64,000 nucleotides of DNA from Mytilus galloprovincialis (taxonomy: Eukaryota > Mollusca > Bivalvia > Mytilida > Mytilidae): contig NC_134841.1 in assembly GCF_965363235.1 (NCBI RefSeq), positions 39,151,440-39,215,439 of the forward strand, written 5' to 3'. Both the position numbers and the translations under genes were made by a program. Under the pieces are notes generated by a model. That model did not search any database. It was not told where the DNA came from and was given only the letters and a program-made list of their open reading frames with translations. This document shows positions 46,546 through 59,321 of the stretch, piece after piece. Within the stretch, counting starts at the first letter, position 1; each line of letters opens with the position of its first letter.

Positions 46546-48453
46546 ATGGCAGAGAGCAGAAGAGAATCATTGCTGTTTTACAAATACTTATGTAACAAAA
46601 TTGGAACAAAAGTTGATGTTCGGACTAGACGGTTGAGTTTTATCATTTGCGATATGCACAATCATCCATATAAACGAAGTATGTTAAAACTTTTCCCCCA
46701 AATAAGCAGCGGAAGTAAGGCAGAAGGGCTGGATTTGAGTGGAAGTGATGTGGACATTATGTTAATTGATAATCGTTTTGAAGTTTACGAATCCGAAAGA
46801 AAAGTTGTGCAAGGCCGGAAGGTAGTCCTGATAATGGACACAGAAGATACACCACATTGTTTTTCAAAACTGCGTTTACTTACAGATTATAACTGTGCAT
46901 ACGATATCAGTGGAAGATTTAAACGTTTCTTACATTTTGAAGGATCCAAGTGCTTGTTATCAAGTGAACTGTACAAAATGCATAATTTAAATATAATAAG
47001 GCAAGACGCCCCAAAATTTGATACTATTCATGGTCCTTGTATATCAGATCCTAATGAAAGGTATGATTTTGCACATTGTTTAAAATGTGCCAAGTGGATA
47101 TCGCAGGCACAACCCTGGATTCATAGACCACGCGTAGCATGGCCTAACGCTTACAGCATTGAAAAAATAATCAAATGTGGTGTTTTGTTTGTTCCAATTG
47201 GCTCTAAAGGATCTAGCATTGAAAACCTACAATGGCGAATATCATTTTCCGTAGCAGAAAAAATACTTATCTTTTCATTCAACCACACCCAACTTTTATG
47301 CTATGCTCTGTTGAAGATCTTTCTAAAAGAAATTATAGATAAACACGAAGATTTAAAAGGTTTAATATGTTCCTATTTCTTGAAAACACTAATGTTTTGG
47401 ATATCAGAAGAATATCATTCATCTTTCTGGACACCATGCAAAATAATATTCTGCTACAAGACGTGCTTACGAAGACTCTTATACTGCATCAAATATTCAA
47501 CATTACTTCATTTTTTCATACCTGACAATAATTTGTTATATCTACGGTTGAATGAACAAAAGAAGGCAACCTTAATGAAGCTTATTAGAGATGCATATAA
47601 CCAAGATATCAAATGTTTCGCGTCATCAAAAACTTTAAATGATTATCAAAATTATATCACCGGAAAATGTAATAGATTCGTCAGCATTGAAGGGGAAATT
47701 CTGAAAATCTTTTCAAATGGCCAAGCTTTATTAAATCACGGAAATGTATTCTGTCTGTTAAAATCTTTCCTGTACCATTCCAGGAGTTCCTTATCGAGGG
47801 ATATTTTCACTTTGTTCCTATCACATGCGAACAGCCGTGAATCACAGCGCTCACGAATTCACAGCAAACATAATGTCCTACAATATTTTACACACAGACG
47901 TATCATAAGTCAATTATTGATAAGCGTGCATTCAGATGCTGCATCTGGGTGGCTGATGTTAGCCACTTTCTTCTACAACCATAAAAAATACATGGAGTCG
48001 ATCTTGATAATAGACTATATTTTATCGAAATGCACCGATGAAAAAATAGAAGCTCCAAAGGGTGTGTGGCTCGGTTTTAATCGGAACCAACAGTTAATGC
48101 TCAAATCGATAAAACACGAAAATCTTATAACTGTTCTGAAGGCTTTTACAATCCAGGAAGTGAGATTTTGTGACAATTCACAAATACTTCCAATTGAACT
48201 GCAACCAGTTTTAATGCCTGATATAAATCTATGTATTCATCCGAAACCATTTGCACAAATCCTGAGGTTTTTATGCTTTTACCATTTACATGACCTAACA
48301 CCCTGCAGACATATTGTGTATCAGTTAAACCAGATAGTTAAAGATAACAAATTATTTCAGTACTGTCGTGTTGGCAATACGTTGCAACTTAACTATTCTC
48401 AAGAAAGTAGACATTTTTCTTTTTTTGACATGTGTTATATTGTGTTAAATTAA
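46546..48453 (+). CDS. Mab-21-like / cGLR-type nucleotidyltransferase-fold protein with TPR-like tail
   Basis: A single uninterrupted coding exon of 635 codons. The start is the ATG at 46546; the frame is open back to 46501, but that stretch holds a splice acceptor (tttatcttttacag, ending at 46523), so upstream codons are intronic. Domain order: nucleotidyltransferase core about residues 45-240 with the GS motif (SSGSKAEG, 54-61) and the metal-binding pair D68 and D70 (GSDVDIM); then the Mab-21 helical domain about 240-390 (QWRISFSVAEK, NHTQLLCYALLKIF, YFLKTLMFW); then a tail of about 245 residues with a TPR-like helix pair near 464-495 (ASGWLMLATFFYNHKKYMES). In cGAS-type enzymes a third Asp sits two strands later; aligning the following Ser-Lys pair puts Val213 there (CGVLFVPIGSK), so catalysis is doubtful. 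Bivalves have very many such genes, thought to be innate nucleic-acid sensors (family knowledge). Length exceeds the usual ~360-aa Mab-21 core because of the tail. Confidence 0.88.
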   Translation: MAESRRESLLFYKYLCNKIGTKVDVRTRRLSFIICDMHNHPYKRSMLKLFPQISSGSKAEGLDLSGSDVDIMLIDNRFEVYESERKVVQGRKVVLIMDTEDTPHCFSKLRLLTDYNCAYDISGRFKRFLHFEGSKCLLSSELYKMHNLNIIRQDAPKFDTIHGPCISDPNERYDFAHCLKCAKWISQAQPWIHRPRVAWPNAYSIEKIIKCGVLFVPIGSKGSSIENLQWRISFSVAEKILIFSFNHTQLLCYALLKIFLKEIIDKHEDLKGLICSYFLKTLMFWISEEYHSSFWTPCKIIFCYKTCLRRLLYCIKYSTLLHFFIPDNNLLYLRLNEQKKATLMKLIRDAYNQDIKCFASSKTLNDYQNYITGKCNRFVSIEGEILKIFSNGQALLNHGNVFCLLKSFLYHSRSSLSRDIFTLFLSHANSRESQRSRIHSKHNVLQYFTHRRIISQLLISVHSDAASGWLMLATFFYNHKKYMESILIIDYILSKCTDEKIEAPKGVWLGFNRNQQLMLKSIKHENLITVLKAFTIQEVRFCDNSQILPIELQPVLMPDINLCIHPKPFAQILRFLCFYHLHDLTPCRHIVYQLNQIVKDNKLFQYCRVGNTLQLNYSQESRHFSFFDMCYIVLN

Positions 48454-49049
48454 ATTAATTTTTAAAAACGATATTTGATGTGTACTCTAAATGTTATATT
48501 AAAGTCATAATAGATTGCATCGTGAAACATCTAAAATTATCAAACAGTAAGTATTGCAGTCATAAAAAGTTCATCCTATGTCCTAAAAAAATCACGAAGC
48601 AGCTACAGAGGCGCTTTTAACATTATCCACTGCTTTCGATTGTCAAAAACTGTCTAAACATTGAACGCGCCAACTACGAAAATTTTCTTATTTTTGTGCA
48701 GATATATGACTGCATATTACCAATGAAATTAAATACTATACACGCGAATTCACTGTCCATACTTGTTTCGTAAAAATCAGTACAAAGAAAGAAAAAAGTA
48801 ATAAATTCTTTTTATATTGTACTTTGATCAGCAGTCAAAGTTTCATCAAAATTTACGTGACAAACAAAGAACCACAGCAGTGGTTGTTTGTTGTATTCGT
48901 GTTGTTTCATCCTTAAAGAAATTACGTGTTATGACTGTTATGTGCAAAATTTGTAAGTTTTTATTTAACCTTTTTCAAACGAAAAGAGTGTCTAATGGCA
49001 TAGCCACCATGCTAAATAAATTCAATATCATATTTTGTTCGGATACAAC
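48454..49049. other. 3' flank of the Mab-21-like gene
   Basis: Possible ATTAAA polyA signals occur within 60 bases of the stop. No further gene recognised. Confidence 0.4.
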
Positions 49050-49489
49050 GATATAAACTACTTCAACTTTTGATTTTGTAACTTAAAGTTTTAATTAATT
49101 TATCAGAGTACTTTGCCTAGTTATCTTTATCCATCTGCATGCTATTTGACTTAAGACAGTCTGAAATATGGATAACAGGCAATGACATAACCTTCCGAGG
49201 TATATTTATTCTTCTCTTGTTTTGTTGAAATTGGATTCAATATTTGAACAAGTTTATATGGTGTATTTCGTGGAATTGTGTATAATTTTTCAATGTCTTT
49301 GTTGTTTCTTTCAGAACTGTCTATCCTTTCTCCTCAAAACAGATTGTGTTTATATTTGAAACGTTAACATTCATCCTCACCTTGCTAGTTCAGAAATAGG
49401 ATTAATTGCTCGTCATATTCATATGTCTTAAGATTGTACAGATTTATTCCATACAAATAAAATATGAATACAAGTTCATATTATAAACA

Positions 49490-50260
49490 AAAGCGAAACG
49501 TATCTAAAATACTAAAATAACGAGGTCAAATTTGTCAGCCGTCATCGGGTAACAACGACAAATCAAAGAATTCAACTTTATATATAGCTATTATAGGACA
49601 ATGGTGTAGATTAAAAATTACATCCCTCTAGACCCTTTCGTTTTCCACATAATTAATATTGCCAATAATAAACAAATTCCGGGTCGAATCCGATACCAAT
49701 AGTATATTCACCTGTTACCTATTATCTTATCTATACGTTCCGCATCTGATAGGCGCACCACCAAAGTTTAACGGTGTATTTAGGATTTTGCTATACACAC
49801 AGGTCATAAGCACAGGGTTGACACTTCTAAATTCAATCATTGTCTAATTGTTCCCTATTGTAGTATTTTGATCAGTAATACTTTCTAAGATAACAATATG
49901 AATACTAAAAATCTTAAAATAAGACGTATAGGTACAGTTTTCAATTTGTTAACGGGTATGACGTAAAACAGCGAATCAAAAAATTCAACTTTATTTATAA
50001 ATAATATAGGACAGTGCTGTTGATTAAAAAATACTCCATTCCAGGACCTTTTGTTTTCCAAATAATTAATATTACCAATAATTAATAATTTCCAGGTCGA
50101 CGGGTTCACAAAGAAAGGGTTTGAAAGCAGAGTAAACTGTGTATCTTATAATCGGCAGGACTTTATCAGATGACAATACCAATACTAAAATAAGGCTTAC
50201 GCATAGTTATATACTTTAATTCAGTCACGGACCCGCGATATCACGGGTATGTTCTAGTAT
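49490..50260. mobile_element. Inserted repeat with ~405-bp internal units
   Basis: Absent from the paralogous segment near 53750. A block with 'gaattcaactttatatatag', 'ttaatattgccaataat' starts near 49565 and recurs in modified form near 49970. The right edge has the small palindrome 'cccgcgatatcacggg'. Element class unknown. Confidence 0.6.
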
Positions 50261-50342
50261 ATATGATAACATGATTATTGTGACAAACTTCGACGTTATC
50301 ACGAACACCTTTGATACTATTACATAAATATTCCCAACTGTA

Positions 50343-52171
50343 GGTGTAATACCACCATTGATTTTCCCCTATTAGTCTTTGTTAAATTTGCACTTTTCAG
50401 AAAAACCTGTAGAATTTATCTATGTTTCAAATAAAGAAATACTTGGCATAAGTAAAGTTTTATCCTGTCCAGTACTATAAAAAAAAATCACATAACATTT
50501 CATTGCATATAAAAGATAACCATCACTGGAAGTTAACCAATCAAATTTCTCCCCTTATTTTATCTGTGTACAATGTTTAGTCACCATGTAACCTCAAGAT
50601 TATAAAATATTCTATAGAAATCTCAAATAAAAAAATAATGGTGCTTTGAAATACCCAAGACATATGTTTATGACACAGAAATCTTTTACTGCAATAAAAT
50701 GTAGGATTAATTACCTACAACTGTCAAATTCAAGGGAATGGTTCTTTTCGACCTATTTTCGGATACAACCGGATGTGACGTACCATGATTTGGTGGTATT
50801 ACACCTAAAGAAGACACTATTATTTAATAAACTGATTGTGACTTTTTCCTTTGTAATACTGGTTATTTCAAGCATTTCTGTAAAGTTTTGTCATAATCAG
50901 TTCAATAGTTTGAGAAAAATCTAGTATAATGAAAGACGACATCTACAGCGATTCGAGCAAAATTTCTTCGACAAATCCAAACCCAGCCGCATCAAGATAG
51001 AATATAGTGTGGACCAATAAATAATCAAATCTTTATCTTATCTGCCTACAAACAGTTGAATATGATACTCCAGATGATTTTAGGAAGATAAATACCACTT
51101 ATGGACCTCTTTGTCTTCTTTATAAGGTCTCTTTTGGTTAATTTATACCTCTCATTTCCTCAAAATATCAACTTTTCAGGGCAAGAAGTAAAAATAATGG
51201 GGTACCTTTCCCTAATTTATGATAGAAATGTTATCAGAAATGAGTATAATTGAGGTATTTTAGCAGAATGAACAATCCATATACAAGTTTACTGTCTCCA
51301 AGGAGGTTTCAATAAGGCCTTACGTCAAAATTAAATTTACGCCACGTTCCAGCGAGGGACATAAAAGGCTTCTCTTTTAGTGAATAATTTGTCGTTACGG
51401 CATTAAAAATAATTTCATTAACTTATAAATATATATCTATTTATGTATTTCTTAGGAAAAGGTTCTATCATAGCAGAATATAAGAAATCAGGAGAAAAAT
51501 TCCCCCCCCCCCCAAAAAAAAACCAAAAAAACTTAATATTCATGGAATAGTCCTATTTCAAGTACAAATTCTCATAAAATGTGTCTTGGAGACTCAATCC
51601 ACTCAGAATATTTCATTTTTTGTAATATTTCACTTAAATAACAAGCAATTTTAACACATGAGATTACTCACAAGGTCAAAGGTGAATGTACAGCTTCCCA
51701 TATTAGGTGTAATACCACCATTGATTTTTCCCCTATTAGTCTTTGTTAAATTTGCACTTTTCAAAAAAAATCTGTAGAATTTATCTTTGTTTCAAATAAA
51801 GAAATACTTGGCATGAGTAAAGTTTTATCCTTTCCAGTACTATAAAAAAAATTCACATAACATTTCATTGCATATAAGAAAATAACCATCACTGGAAGTT
51901 AACCAATCAAATTTCTCCCCTTATTTTATCTGTGTACAAGGTTTAGTCACCATGTAACCTCAAGATTATAAAATATTCTATAGAAATCTCAAAAAAATAA
52001 ATAATGGTGCTTTGAAATACCCAAGACATATGTTTATGACACAGAAATCTTTTACTGCAATAAAATGTAGGATTAATTACCTACAACTGTCAAATTCAAG
52101 GGAATATTTCTTTTCGACCTATTTTTGTATACAACCGGATGTGACGTACCATGATTTGGTGGTATTACACC
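50343..52171. mobile_element. Composite terminal-inverted-repeat element
   Basis: Two direct copies of a ~465-bp element (50343-50805 and 51706-52171), each ending in inverted GGTGTAATACCACCA, flank a unique 0.9 kb passenger. The paralogous segment at about 53840 has the empty site: 'gaactgtatgcagtacc'. Here the outer borders read aacTGTA|GGTGTAA ... TTACACC|TGTATG, so TGTA is the target duplication of the whole 1.83 kb unit. No transposase open frame is present. The passenger includes a 12-C/9-A tract near 51502-51522 and no gene I recognise. Confidence 0.8.
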
Positions 52172-53005
52172 TGTATGTAGTACCATGAAACCACACCCAC
52201 ACACACAGCTAAACCTTTCCTCATGTGGATTTCACCAAACCTTTATAAATAGTAGGTACTGTTGCGGATCTAGATATATAAGTTCCAATCTTTATATTAA
52301 TCACAGATAGCAAACGGGGAAAACCCAATTTTAAACGAAATGAATTTGAGTATACCGTTATACAATGTGTATGATAATGACGTCAGATTTAACAACATGC
52401 ATTCACTAATCTGTTGTGTATGATGTCTTATCACCTGATTTGGCTCTTTAATATATTTTCAAAAAGAGTAACACGAAATGTGTCGATACTATGGCAATTC
52501 TTGGACTTTTATTGTCAGTTTTGTTTCGACAAAGACGCTGTACGTTTTACTTTGATTCTTTAACTGTTTATCCCTGGCTATATTCTCTCCTTTTTCATTG
52601 TCTTTTTTATATTATCAATGATGACATTTAGTTAAAAAAAAAAGAAAACAACTACATGTATTTCTATATTTTATGCGTCGGAAGCGCTATTCTGAATTTA
52701 CCTTTACCGACAACGCTAAACAGCAAACATTTGAAAGCCATGAATATATAAAAACCAAATTATCTACAGAGCTCTGATCACGAAAGCCCGAAAATTAATA
52801 GCAAATTACATTAAAGGTCAACCTTTCCTTGGGAAGTTGAAATCTAATTGTCTGAACATTGTTTAATTCATAATCACACAATTGAAAAAGGTTTGTTATA
52901 AATCAAGTCAGTACCGAAAAATTGACTACTAAAACTGACGATACGTCCAGGAACTTATTGTCCATCAGAAGTGTGGAATCAAGTTAATAAAATTGAGAAT
53001 GGAAA

Positions 53006-53140
53006 TTGGGAATGTGTCTAAGAATACAACAACCCGACCATAGAAAAAACAACAGCAGAAGGTCACCAACAGGTCTTCAATGTAGTGAGAAATTCCCGTA
53101 CCCGAAGGCATCCTTCAGCTGTCCCCTAAACATTTGTTGT
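53006..53140 (-). repeat. Dispersed repeat, family T, reversed
   Basis: Complement of 13990-14110: 'caacaacccgaccatag', 'gagaaattcccgtacccg', 'ccttcagctgtcccc'. It is one of the insertions distinguishing the two segmental copies. Confidence 0.65.
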
Positions 53141-53213
53141 TGTTTTTTTTTGAGAATTTTAATGCAATTAAGACTACACTACAAACCACTAAAAGTTTAA
53201 AAATGGTCTATAT

Positions 53214-53260
53214 AGCTATCAAAAGTACCAGGATTATAACTTAGTACGCCAGACGCGCGT
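53214..53260 (-). repeat. Retrozyme end fragment
   Basis: Contains 'aaaagtaccaggattataac', 'ttagtacgccagacgcgcgt', then stops abruptly inside the ribozyme just before the GAA block. It sits exactly at the joint between the two segmental duplication copies. Confidence 0.75.
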
Positions 53261-53261
53261 G

Positions 53262-54672
53262 AAAATTGTCTATTTATGTTATGATGTAAAACTATTTCCA
53301 ATTTTTGATTTTGAGCCTTAAAGTTTAATGAATTTCATACAGAGTATATTGCATAGTTATGATCTTTGCCATCTGTATGCCATTTGACTTACGACAGTCT
53401 TAAATATGGACAACAGGCAATGAAATAACCTTCTGAGCTATATTTATTTTGCTCTTAAAATGGGATTCAGTATAATTTGACTTCGTTAAAGGGGTGTTTT
53501 TCGTGGGATTTTATTTAATGTTTCAATGTCGTTAGTGTTTCTTTCAGGACTGTCTCTACTCTCTCTTAAAAAACAGATAGTGTTTATATTTGAAACCTTT
53601 ACATATGGTCAGGTTTTAATCGTGTTAAAATCTCCATCACCTTGCTAGTTCAGAAATAGGATTAGTTACTCGACGTAACTTATTCATATGTCTTAAGATT
53701 GTACAGATTTATTCCATACAGATAAAATATGAATACTAGTTCATATTATAAACAAGCAGCATTTGTATATATATTAATGTGACAAATTCAACGTAAACAC
53801 GAACACCTTCGATTTTAATACATAAATATTCCGAACTGTATGCAGTACCATGAAACCACACCCATACAAACCTCAAAAACTTTCCTCATGCATATTTCAT
53901 TACTCTTTATAAATAGAAAGTACTGTTGCGAATCTAGATAAACTATAGTTCCAATCTGTATATAATCAATGTCGCAGATAGCAAACGGGGTAACCAAATT
54001 TTAAACGAAATGAATTTGAATTTACCGTTATACAATGTTAATGATAATATTGATGACGTAAGGTTTAACAACATGCATTCACCAAGCTATCACTGTATGA
54101 TGTCTTATCACCTGATTTGGTTTTTTAAATTTTCTAAACGAGAGTTACACGACAGGTGCACTATTACGGTCATTCTCGGACTTTTACTTTGATTCTTTTT
54201 CTGTTTATCCTTGTGTAATCACTCTCATTTTTTTTTGTCTTTGGTATTTTATCAATGCTAAAATTTCGTTAAAAAATAAAAACAACTCTTTATACATTTC
54301 ATTCATCGGAAGCGCTTTTCTGAATTTACCTTTACCGACAACGCTTAGCAACAAACATTTGAAAGCCAGGGATATATAAGAACCAAATTATATACAGAGC
54401 TTTGATCACGAAGGCCCAAAACATAATAGCAAATTATACTAAAGGTCAATCTTTCCTGGGGGAGTTGTAATCTAATTTCCTGGAAAAAAATGTATATTTA
54501 CACAATTAAGAAAGGTTTGTTATAAGTCAAAATATTGCCTACTAAACTGATGATACATTCAGGAACTTTTGTCCACCAGAATGTGATATTATGTTATAAA
54601 ATCATTTTTATATAATTCTAATTGAATTAAGACTACACTACAAACCAGTAAAAGTCTGAAAATGGCCTTATC
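53262..54672 (+). repeat. Segmental duplication, copy 2 (compact)
   Basis: Colinear with copy 1 at 49050-53212 but without its three insertions; it preserves the empty sites. Short open frames inside (for example around 54010) are not conserved as coding between copies. Confidence 0.85.
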
Positions 54673-55374
54673 TGTTGTCGACTATACCGATTTTTACTCG
54701 ACTAGTCGACCAGTCTTAATTGGTAAAATTGTTCTGCATTTTACTCGGTATTCTTGACCCCAGTACACACATGCACTGTGGGTAGTAACACCTTATAAAG
54801 GGGCTTCTTTAGCATGTGTTCTTTTTTTACAAAACTTAATTCACATACTTTACAAATCATGCTAATTAAAAATTACATATTAAGTTTCATGGTTACTCAA
54901 AATAGTTATAAAACTATCTTTACAACTGAGGTTTCAACAACTAACAAAATCATTGATATTATTAAACCTTATATTAAAAAATATCTATTGTTATTATAGT
55001 TTGGGATATTTATTTATATATGCAAAATGATTCAAATTGTTTTTCTGATATGGGACAAACTATGAATTACATGTAATGCCATCTGCTTGGGGCACACTCA
55101 TTTGAAAGACCACACCTGGTAAGAGAGTGATAAATCTTAAATAACATCTAATGAAAATTAATAACTGTAAAATTTAAATCAGCAGTCCTTTTGGAATCAC
55201 ATGATAACTAATTCACGAGTTCAAGAAAAATAGGTTTTTCTTTTTACCTGTAAAATACAACTGTACTGAGGTAAATGAACCTTTGTATTCCATGTCTTTA
55301 ATTTTGACAAAACTTACTTAATCAACCCTTATTTTTACTTTGAAAACAAGACGTCCAAAGTACACAGATGCCCC
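54673..55374. other. Gene-free stretch
   Basis: Nothing recognised. Confidence 0.4.
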
Positions 55375-55795
55375 ACTCGCACTATCATTTTCCATGTTCA
55401 AAGGACCGTGTAACTGGGGAAAAATCAAATTGGCATTAAAATTAGAAAGATCATACCATAGGGAACATGTGTACTAAGTTTCAAGCTGATTGAACTTCAA
55501 CGTCATCAAAAACTACCTTGACCAAAAACTTTAACCTGAAACTCCCACTTTCCTTTTCTATGTTCATTGGACCGTGAAATTGAGGTCAAAAGTCTAATTT
55601 GGCTTTGAAATTAGAACGATCATATCATAAGCAACAAGTGTACTAAGTTTCAAGTTGATTGAACTACAGCTTCATCAAAAACTACCTTGAACAACAACTT
55701 CAAACTGAAACGGGACGAACGGACGGACGAACGAACAGATGGACGCACAGACCAGAAAACATAATGTCCCTCTACTATCGTAGGCGGGGCATAAA
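55375..55795. repeat. Dispersed repeat with ~169-bp internal duplication and simple-repeat end
   Basis: 'gtactaagtttcaag' recurs at 55471 and 55640, with 'catcaaaaactaccttga' following each. The right end is a (GGAC/GAAC) simple repeat at about 55711-55750 followed by 'cagaccagaaaacataatg'. This form is common in mollusc genomes (from memory). Non-coding. Confidence 0.6.
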
Positions 55796-57689
55796 AACAA
55801 AAGTGAAATCTTTTTGATTTTTCAAATTGCCTCATTCACAATTACAAAATACGTCATTGCCTTATCAACTAAACTCGACTGCCATTATAAATTTATATCC
55901 AGCTTAAGTTAGTGTTGAACATTTTCCAGTTACCATACATTATATCTTAAACATTCAAAATGTTTTGAATACAATTTAAAATATGTATTAACTTTTATTG
56001 TGTATAATAATGATCTTGTTGTTATTTTTTTATTTCCATTTAGTTATGTTGTGTCACATACTATAAATATGTAGTTTTTTTGGTAATAAAGATTTGAATT
56101 CAATTCAATTGAATAAAGGTTGAAAATTCTAGTATTTTTATTGGTTTGTGAAAATGACATCACGTATATAATAATTTAATGAACCTAAAACTTTATTTAT
56201 TACATGATATTCTTTTAATCTTGCCAGAAATTACTTCCTTTTGTCGCCTTGTTTAATTTAATTTGTGGTATATGTGATATACATGGTATAAGTATAAAAA
56301 AGTGTTCATGAATATGTTGTTGATGTTGTTTTATATTTATTGTGAAAATTTTATTTCAATGCTATATTAAATACATATCCGATTTCAAATTTGATTCCTT
56401 AATGGATGAACTACAATAGATACATATAGATATAGTCAAATATAGTTCAGACTAGGGCGAGTTATATCAAGAAAATTTCAGACCAATTCATACTGCTCGA
56501 GGAAAAATCAGAAAAGTCGAGTACAGATATAGGCTATTTCAGAATTTTACTAGTTTTTTATTGTTACACTCAATATGGTTAACTACTAAGTATATATTCC
56601 TTCTCATTTGCGCCCAGTCTTGCTCCTTTGGAATTCATGTGATTCCCTTATTTTTCGGGTTTTTTTTATCTTTCTTATTTTTATGAATCTAGAATATTTC
56701 AACATCGTTCAACTACTGTTTCTCCCAACTTGTTATTGTTTTTACTAATAAGTAATTATTTATCATTTTTTCCAAAAAAAAAGAAAATAAGAAGATACAA
56801 GAAAAATGTTGTTTATCACAAAAAATAATTAACCTCTTTATATATAAACGATTGCTTGTAGACAAATTACACGTGTAGCGAATGCAAAATGATACACTTT
56901 AGAGATATAACAAAAAAAAACTGATATGGACGATTTACAAGGAACGTTACATTAAGTGCTAGGATCTTAAGAACGATAACATACATGTAAATATCGGAAA
57001 CTAACTAAAGTGTCCCCTTAAATACTTATAAATCAAAATGTTTGAATTAGGGCGTAACAAATCGACAGTAGCACATCCTTGTATGATAGGAAATATGTAC
57101 ACTTCAGACAACAAGAGCTTCCAGTTTTGCTTCACTAAATATAACCTGACTTTCATGAGTATTTCCTTGTATTAACAAAAGAACTATTTTAACACTAACC
57201 GATACAACACATTTGTGTATTATGGATGTTGTATATTAACTAATTCGGTTAAAGAGTTCTTTGTTCCGATGGTTTCAAGATTTTAGAAACTTGATATTCT
57301 CGAACAACTACAATCTGGTTAACTTATGTTCATAGGGAAGAGGCGAAATACGAATTTTGATATGACTATGATGCATGACATAAATAGTGTTTTTACGTAT
57401 TCTTTCTAAATTTACCATTAAAAAAGTTTTTATTTACATAACATTTACTCATTACTAAAGAGTCCTCAGTCTGGCTAACAATAAATTTATGTATTAAACA
57501 TGCAAATGTATCATCGCACAATCAATGTATGTATAAAAATATTATAGTTTGCTATAAGAAGGATCCGCATTAAAAAAATCCAGGTAAGATAAAAACGGTG
57601 TCAACCGTGATCTAAAAAAAAAAAAACAGTTTCACCACACCATTTTTTTTTTAAATGCACCAAAGCAGGAATATGTCAATTGTGATCTC
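55796..57689. other. Gene-free stretch
   Basis: AT-rich DNA; nothing recognised. Confidence 0.45.
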
Positions 57690-57882
57690 ATTGTTCGTTT
57701 TTATGTATTTTGCATTTGTGTTTGTTTTTATTGCACTTCAGTGTTCTGTTGTTTCGTTGTGTTCCTCTTATAGTTGATGTGTTTCCTTCGGTTTTAGTTT
57801 GAATCCCGGATTTGTTTTCTCGAGCTCTTATTCGATAAATGACTTTTGAAAAGCAGTATACTACTGTTGCCTTTATTTATTA
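57690..57882 (-). repeat. Dispersed repeat, family Q, reversed
   Basis: Contains 'gatgtgtttccttcggtttt' and 'gacttttgaaaagcagtata', complement of the 4425 family. Confidence 0.6.
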
Positions 57883-59313
57883 AGACTGTTAAAATAGGAA
57901 TGTCTTCACTTAAGACTGAGGGTTGATAAAAAAACATAGATTATGATTTAAGTGTCATCTAGAACAGAAATAAAGCAATATAAAGATACTTGCAGAACAA
58001 AGACACATCATATACATGCACACGAAATATGTCAAAATGTAAAGGAGCAATTTTATTACAAGCTAATGTCCAGTTGAATTTAAACAAAAGAGAGGGAGCT
58101 CTTTATTATAGTCAGTACAAATGCTGAGTTAGTCTATTTGATTTGAATTGTTTGCATCTGTTCTATGGGCTTGAAACAATTAATGTAAGTGTAAAATGTA
58201 GGATTTTATATATCTTATTACGTGTTTTTACTTAAAATATAGTCATGATAGTATAGTGGTTGGAGATATTTGTAGACCTTTTTTTACATTTTCACACAAC
58301 AGTTGTTTGTGTTAGTTTCAAATAGATAGATAACAGATTGATCTTTTGAATATCTGTGCCCGAAGAATCTGAACAATAATTTTATCAATAAGAGAAAGTC
58401 GAGTATCGTTTTCATGTTCAAGCATGTTTGATTTTACTATTTTTTCTCAGAAACGTATGAAGCAAACATGTTTGATACATCACCTCACTTCATATTCTAA
58501 TATCTTTATATATATAGTCTACAGTTTGTCCTAATAACACATGGGAAAAAGGAAATATATGGGTTAAGTTCAATACTTTTCTAAAGATCCATCATTGTGT
58601 ATAGCTTAAAACAATACTGCTGGGTGTGTTATCTATGGCAATTAATAAGTCTTCAACCTCTGGACCTTTTAGTCTGACCTTTATCGAAATTTTCAATTTT
58701 TGTTTTTCAAATGTTTATCTTACTTTCCACCCCATTCCCCTGACAATTGATAATACAATAGTTTTAGTTGAAGATGGGCCTTAAATTACATGATTTTTTT
58801 TTTAGTTATAAGATGCATTGAGCATCTTTTGAAATGCAGCTCTCATATTAAATTTGCAAGGATGCCAGCTATGTGAATAAATTTATCAAGAGCTGAAGTG
58901 ACAGTGCGTTATCCATGTTATCTTTACAATGGCTTCCATTTTTACGATTGGAAAATTAGGTGGTGTAATAAGGAGATACTTTTGACAATTGTTTGACGAA
59001 GAAAAAGTGATTTCAACTTCTTCTATGTGTGAACCTCCTATAAGTTGCATTAGAGTATCTCCATATGGAGTATTGATAGATATAAGAAGATGTGGTATGA
59101 GTGCCATTGAGACAACTTTCTATCATAGTCACAATTTGTTCAAGTAAACCATTAGTTCCCAAAAACATTATGTTAAGCGAATACCTTATGAATGACACTA
59201 AGATTTATTTTACATGGGATATATTTACGGTACTGGTTTTATTAAAAGTCAAAATCAAACGTATATGATAACCCGTCTATTGGTTAACACGTAGTACTTC
59301 CTTATTGGTATTG
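57883..59313. other. Gene-free stretch
   Basis: A reversed family S tail lies at about 59085-59130. Nothing else recognised. Confidence 0.45.
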
Positions 59314-59321
59314 TATATAAA
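59314..59321 (+). promoter_or_regulatory. TATA box of the membrane C1q gene
   Basis: TATATAAA about 50-60 bases upstream of the start codons at 59368 and 59374. Confidence 0.5.

Larger units (their letters stand above)
49050..53212 (+). repeat. Segmental duplication, copy 1 (expanded by insertions)
   Basis: Colinear with 53262-54672. Shared landmarks: 'ttgacttaagacagtctgaa' (49150), 'accttgctagttcagaaata' (49380), 'taccatgaaaccacacccac' (52180), 'gatagcaaacggggaaaacc' (52307), 'gaatttacctttaccgacaa' (52694), 'gactacactacaaaccacta' (53171). Three insertions account for the length difference: about 49490-50260, 50343-52171 and about 52990-53150. Confidence 0.85.
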
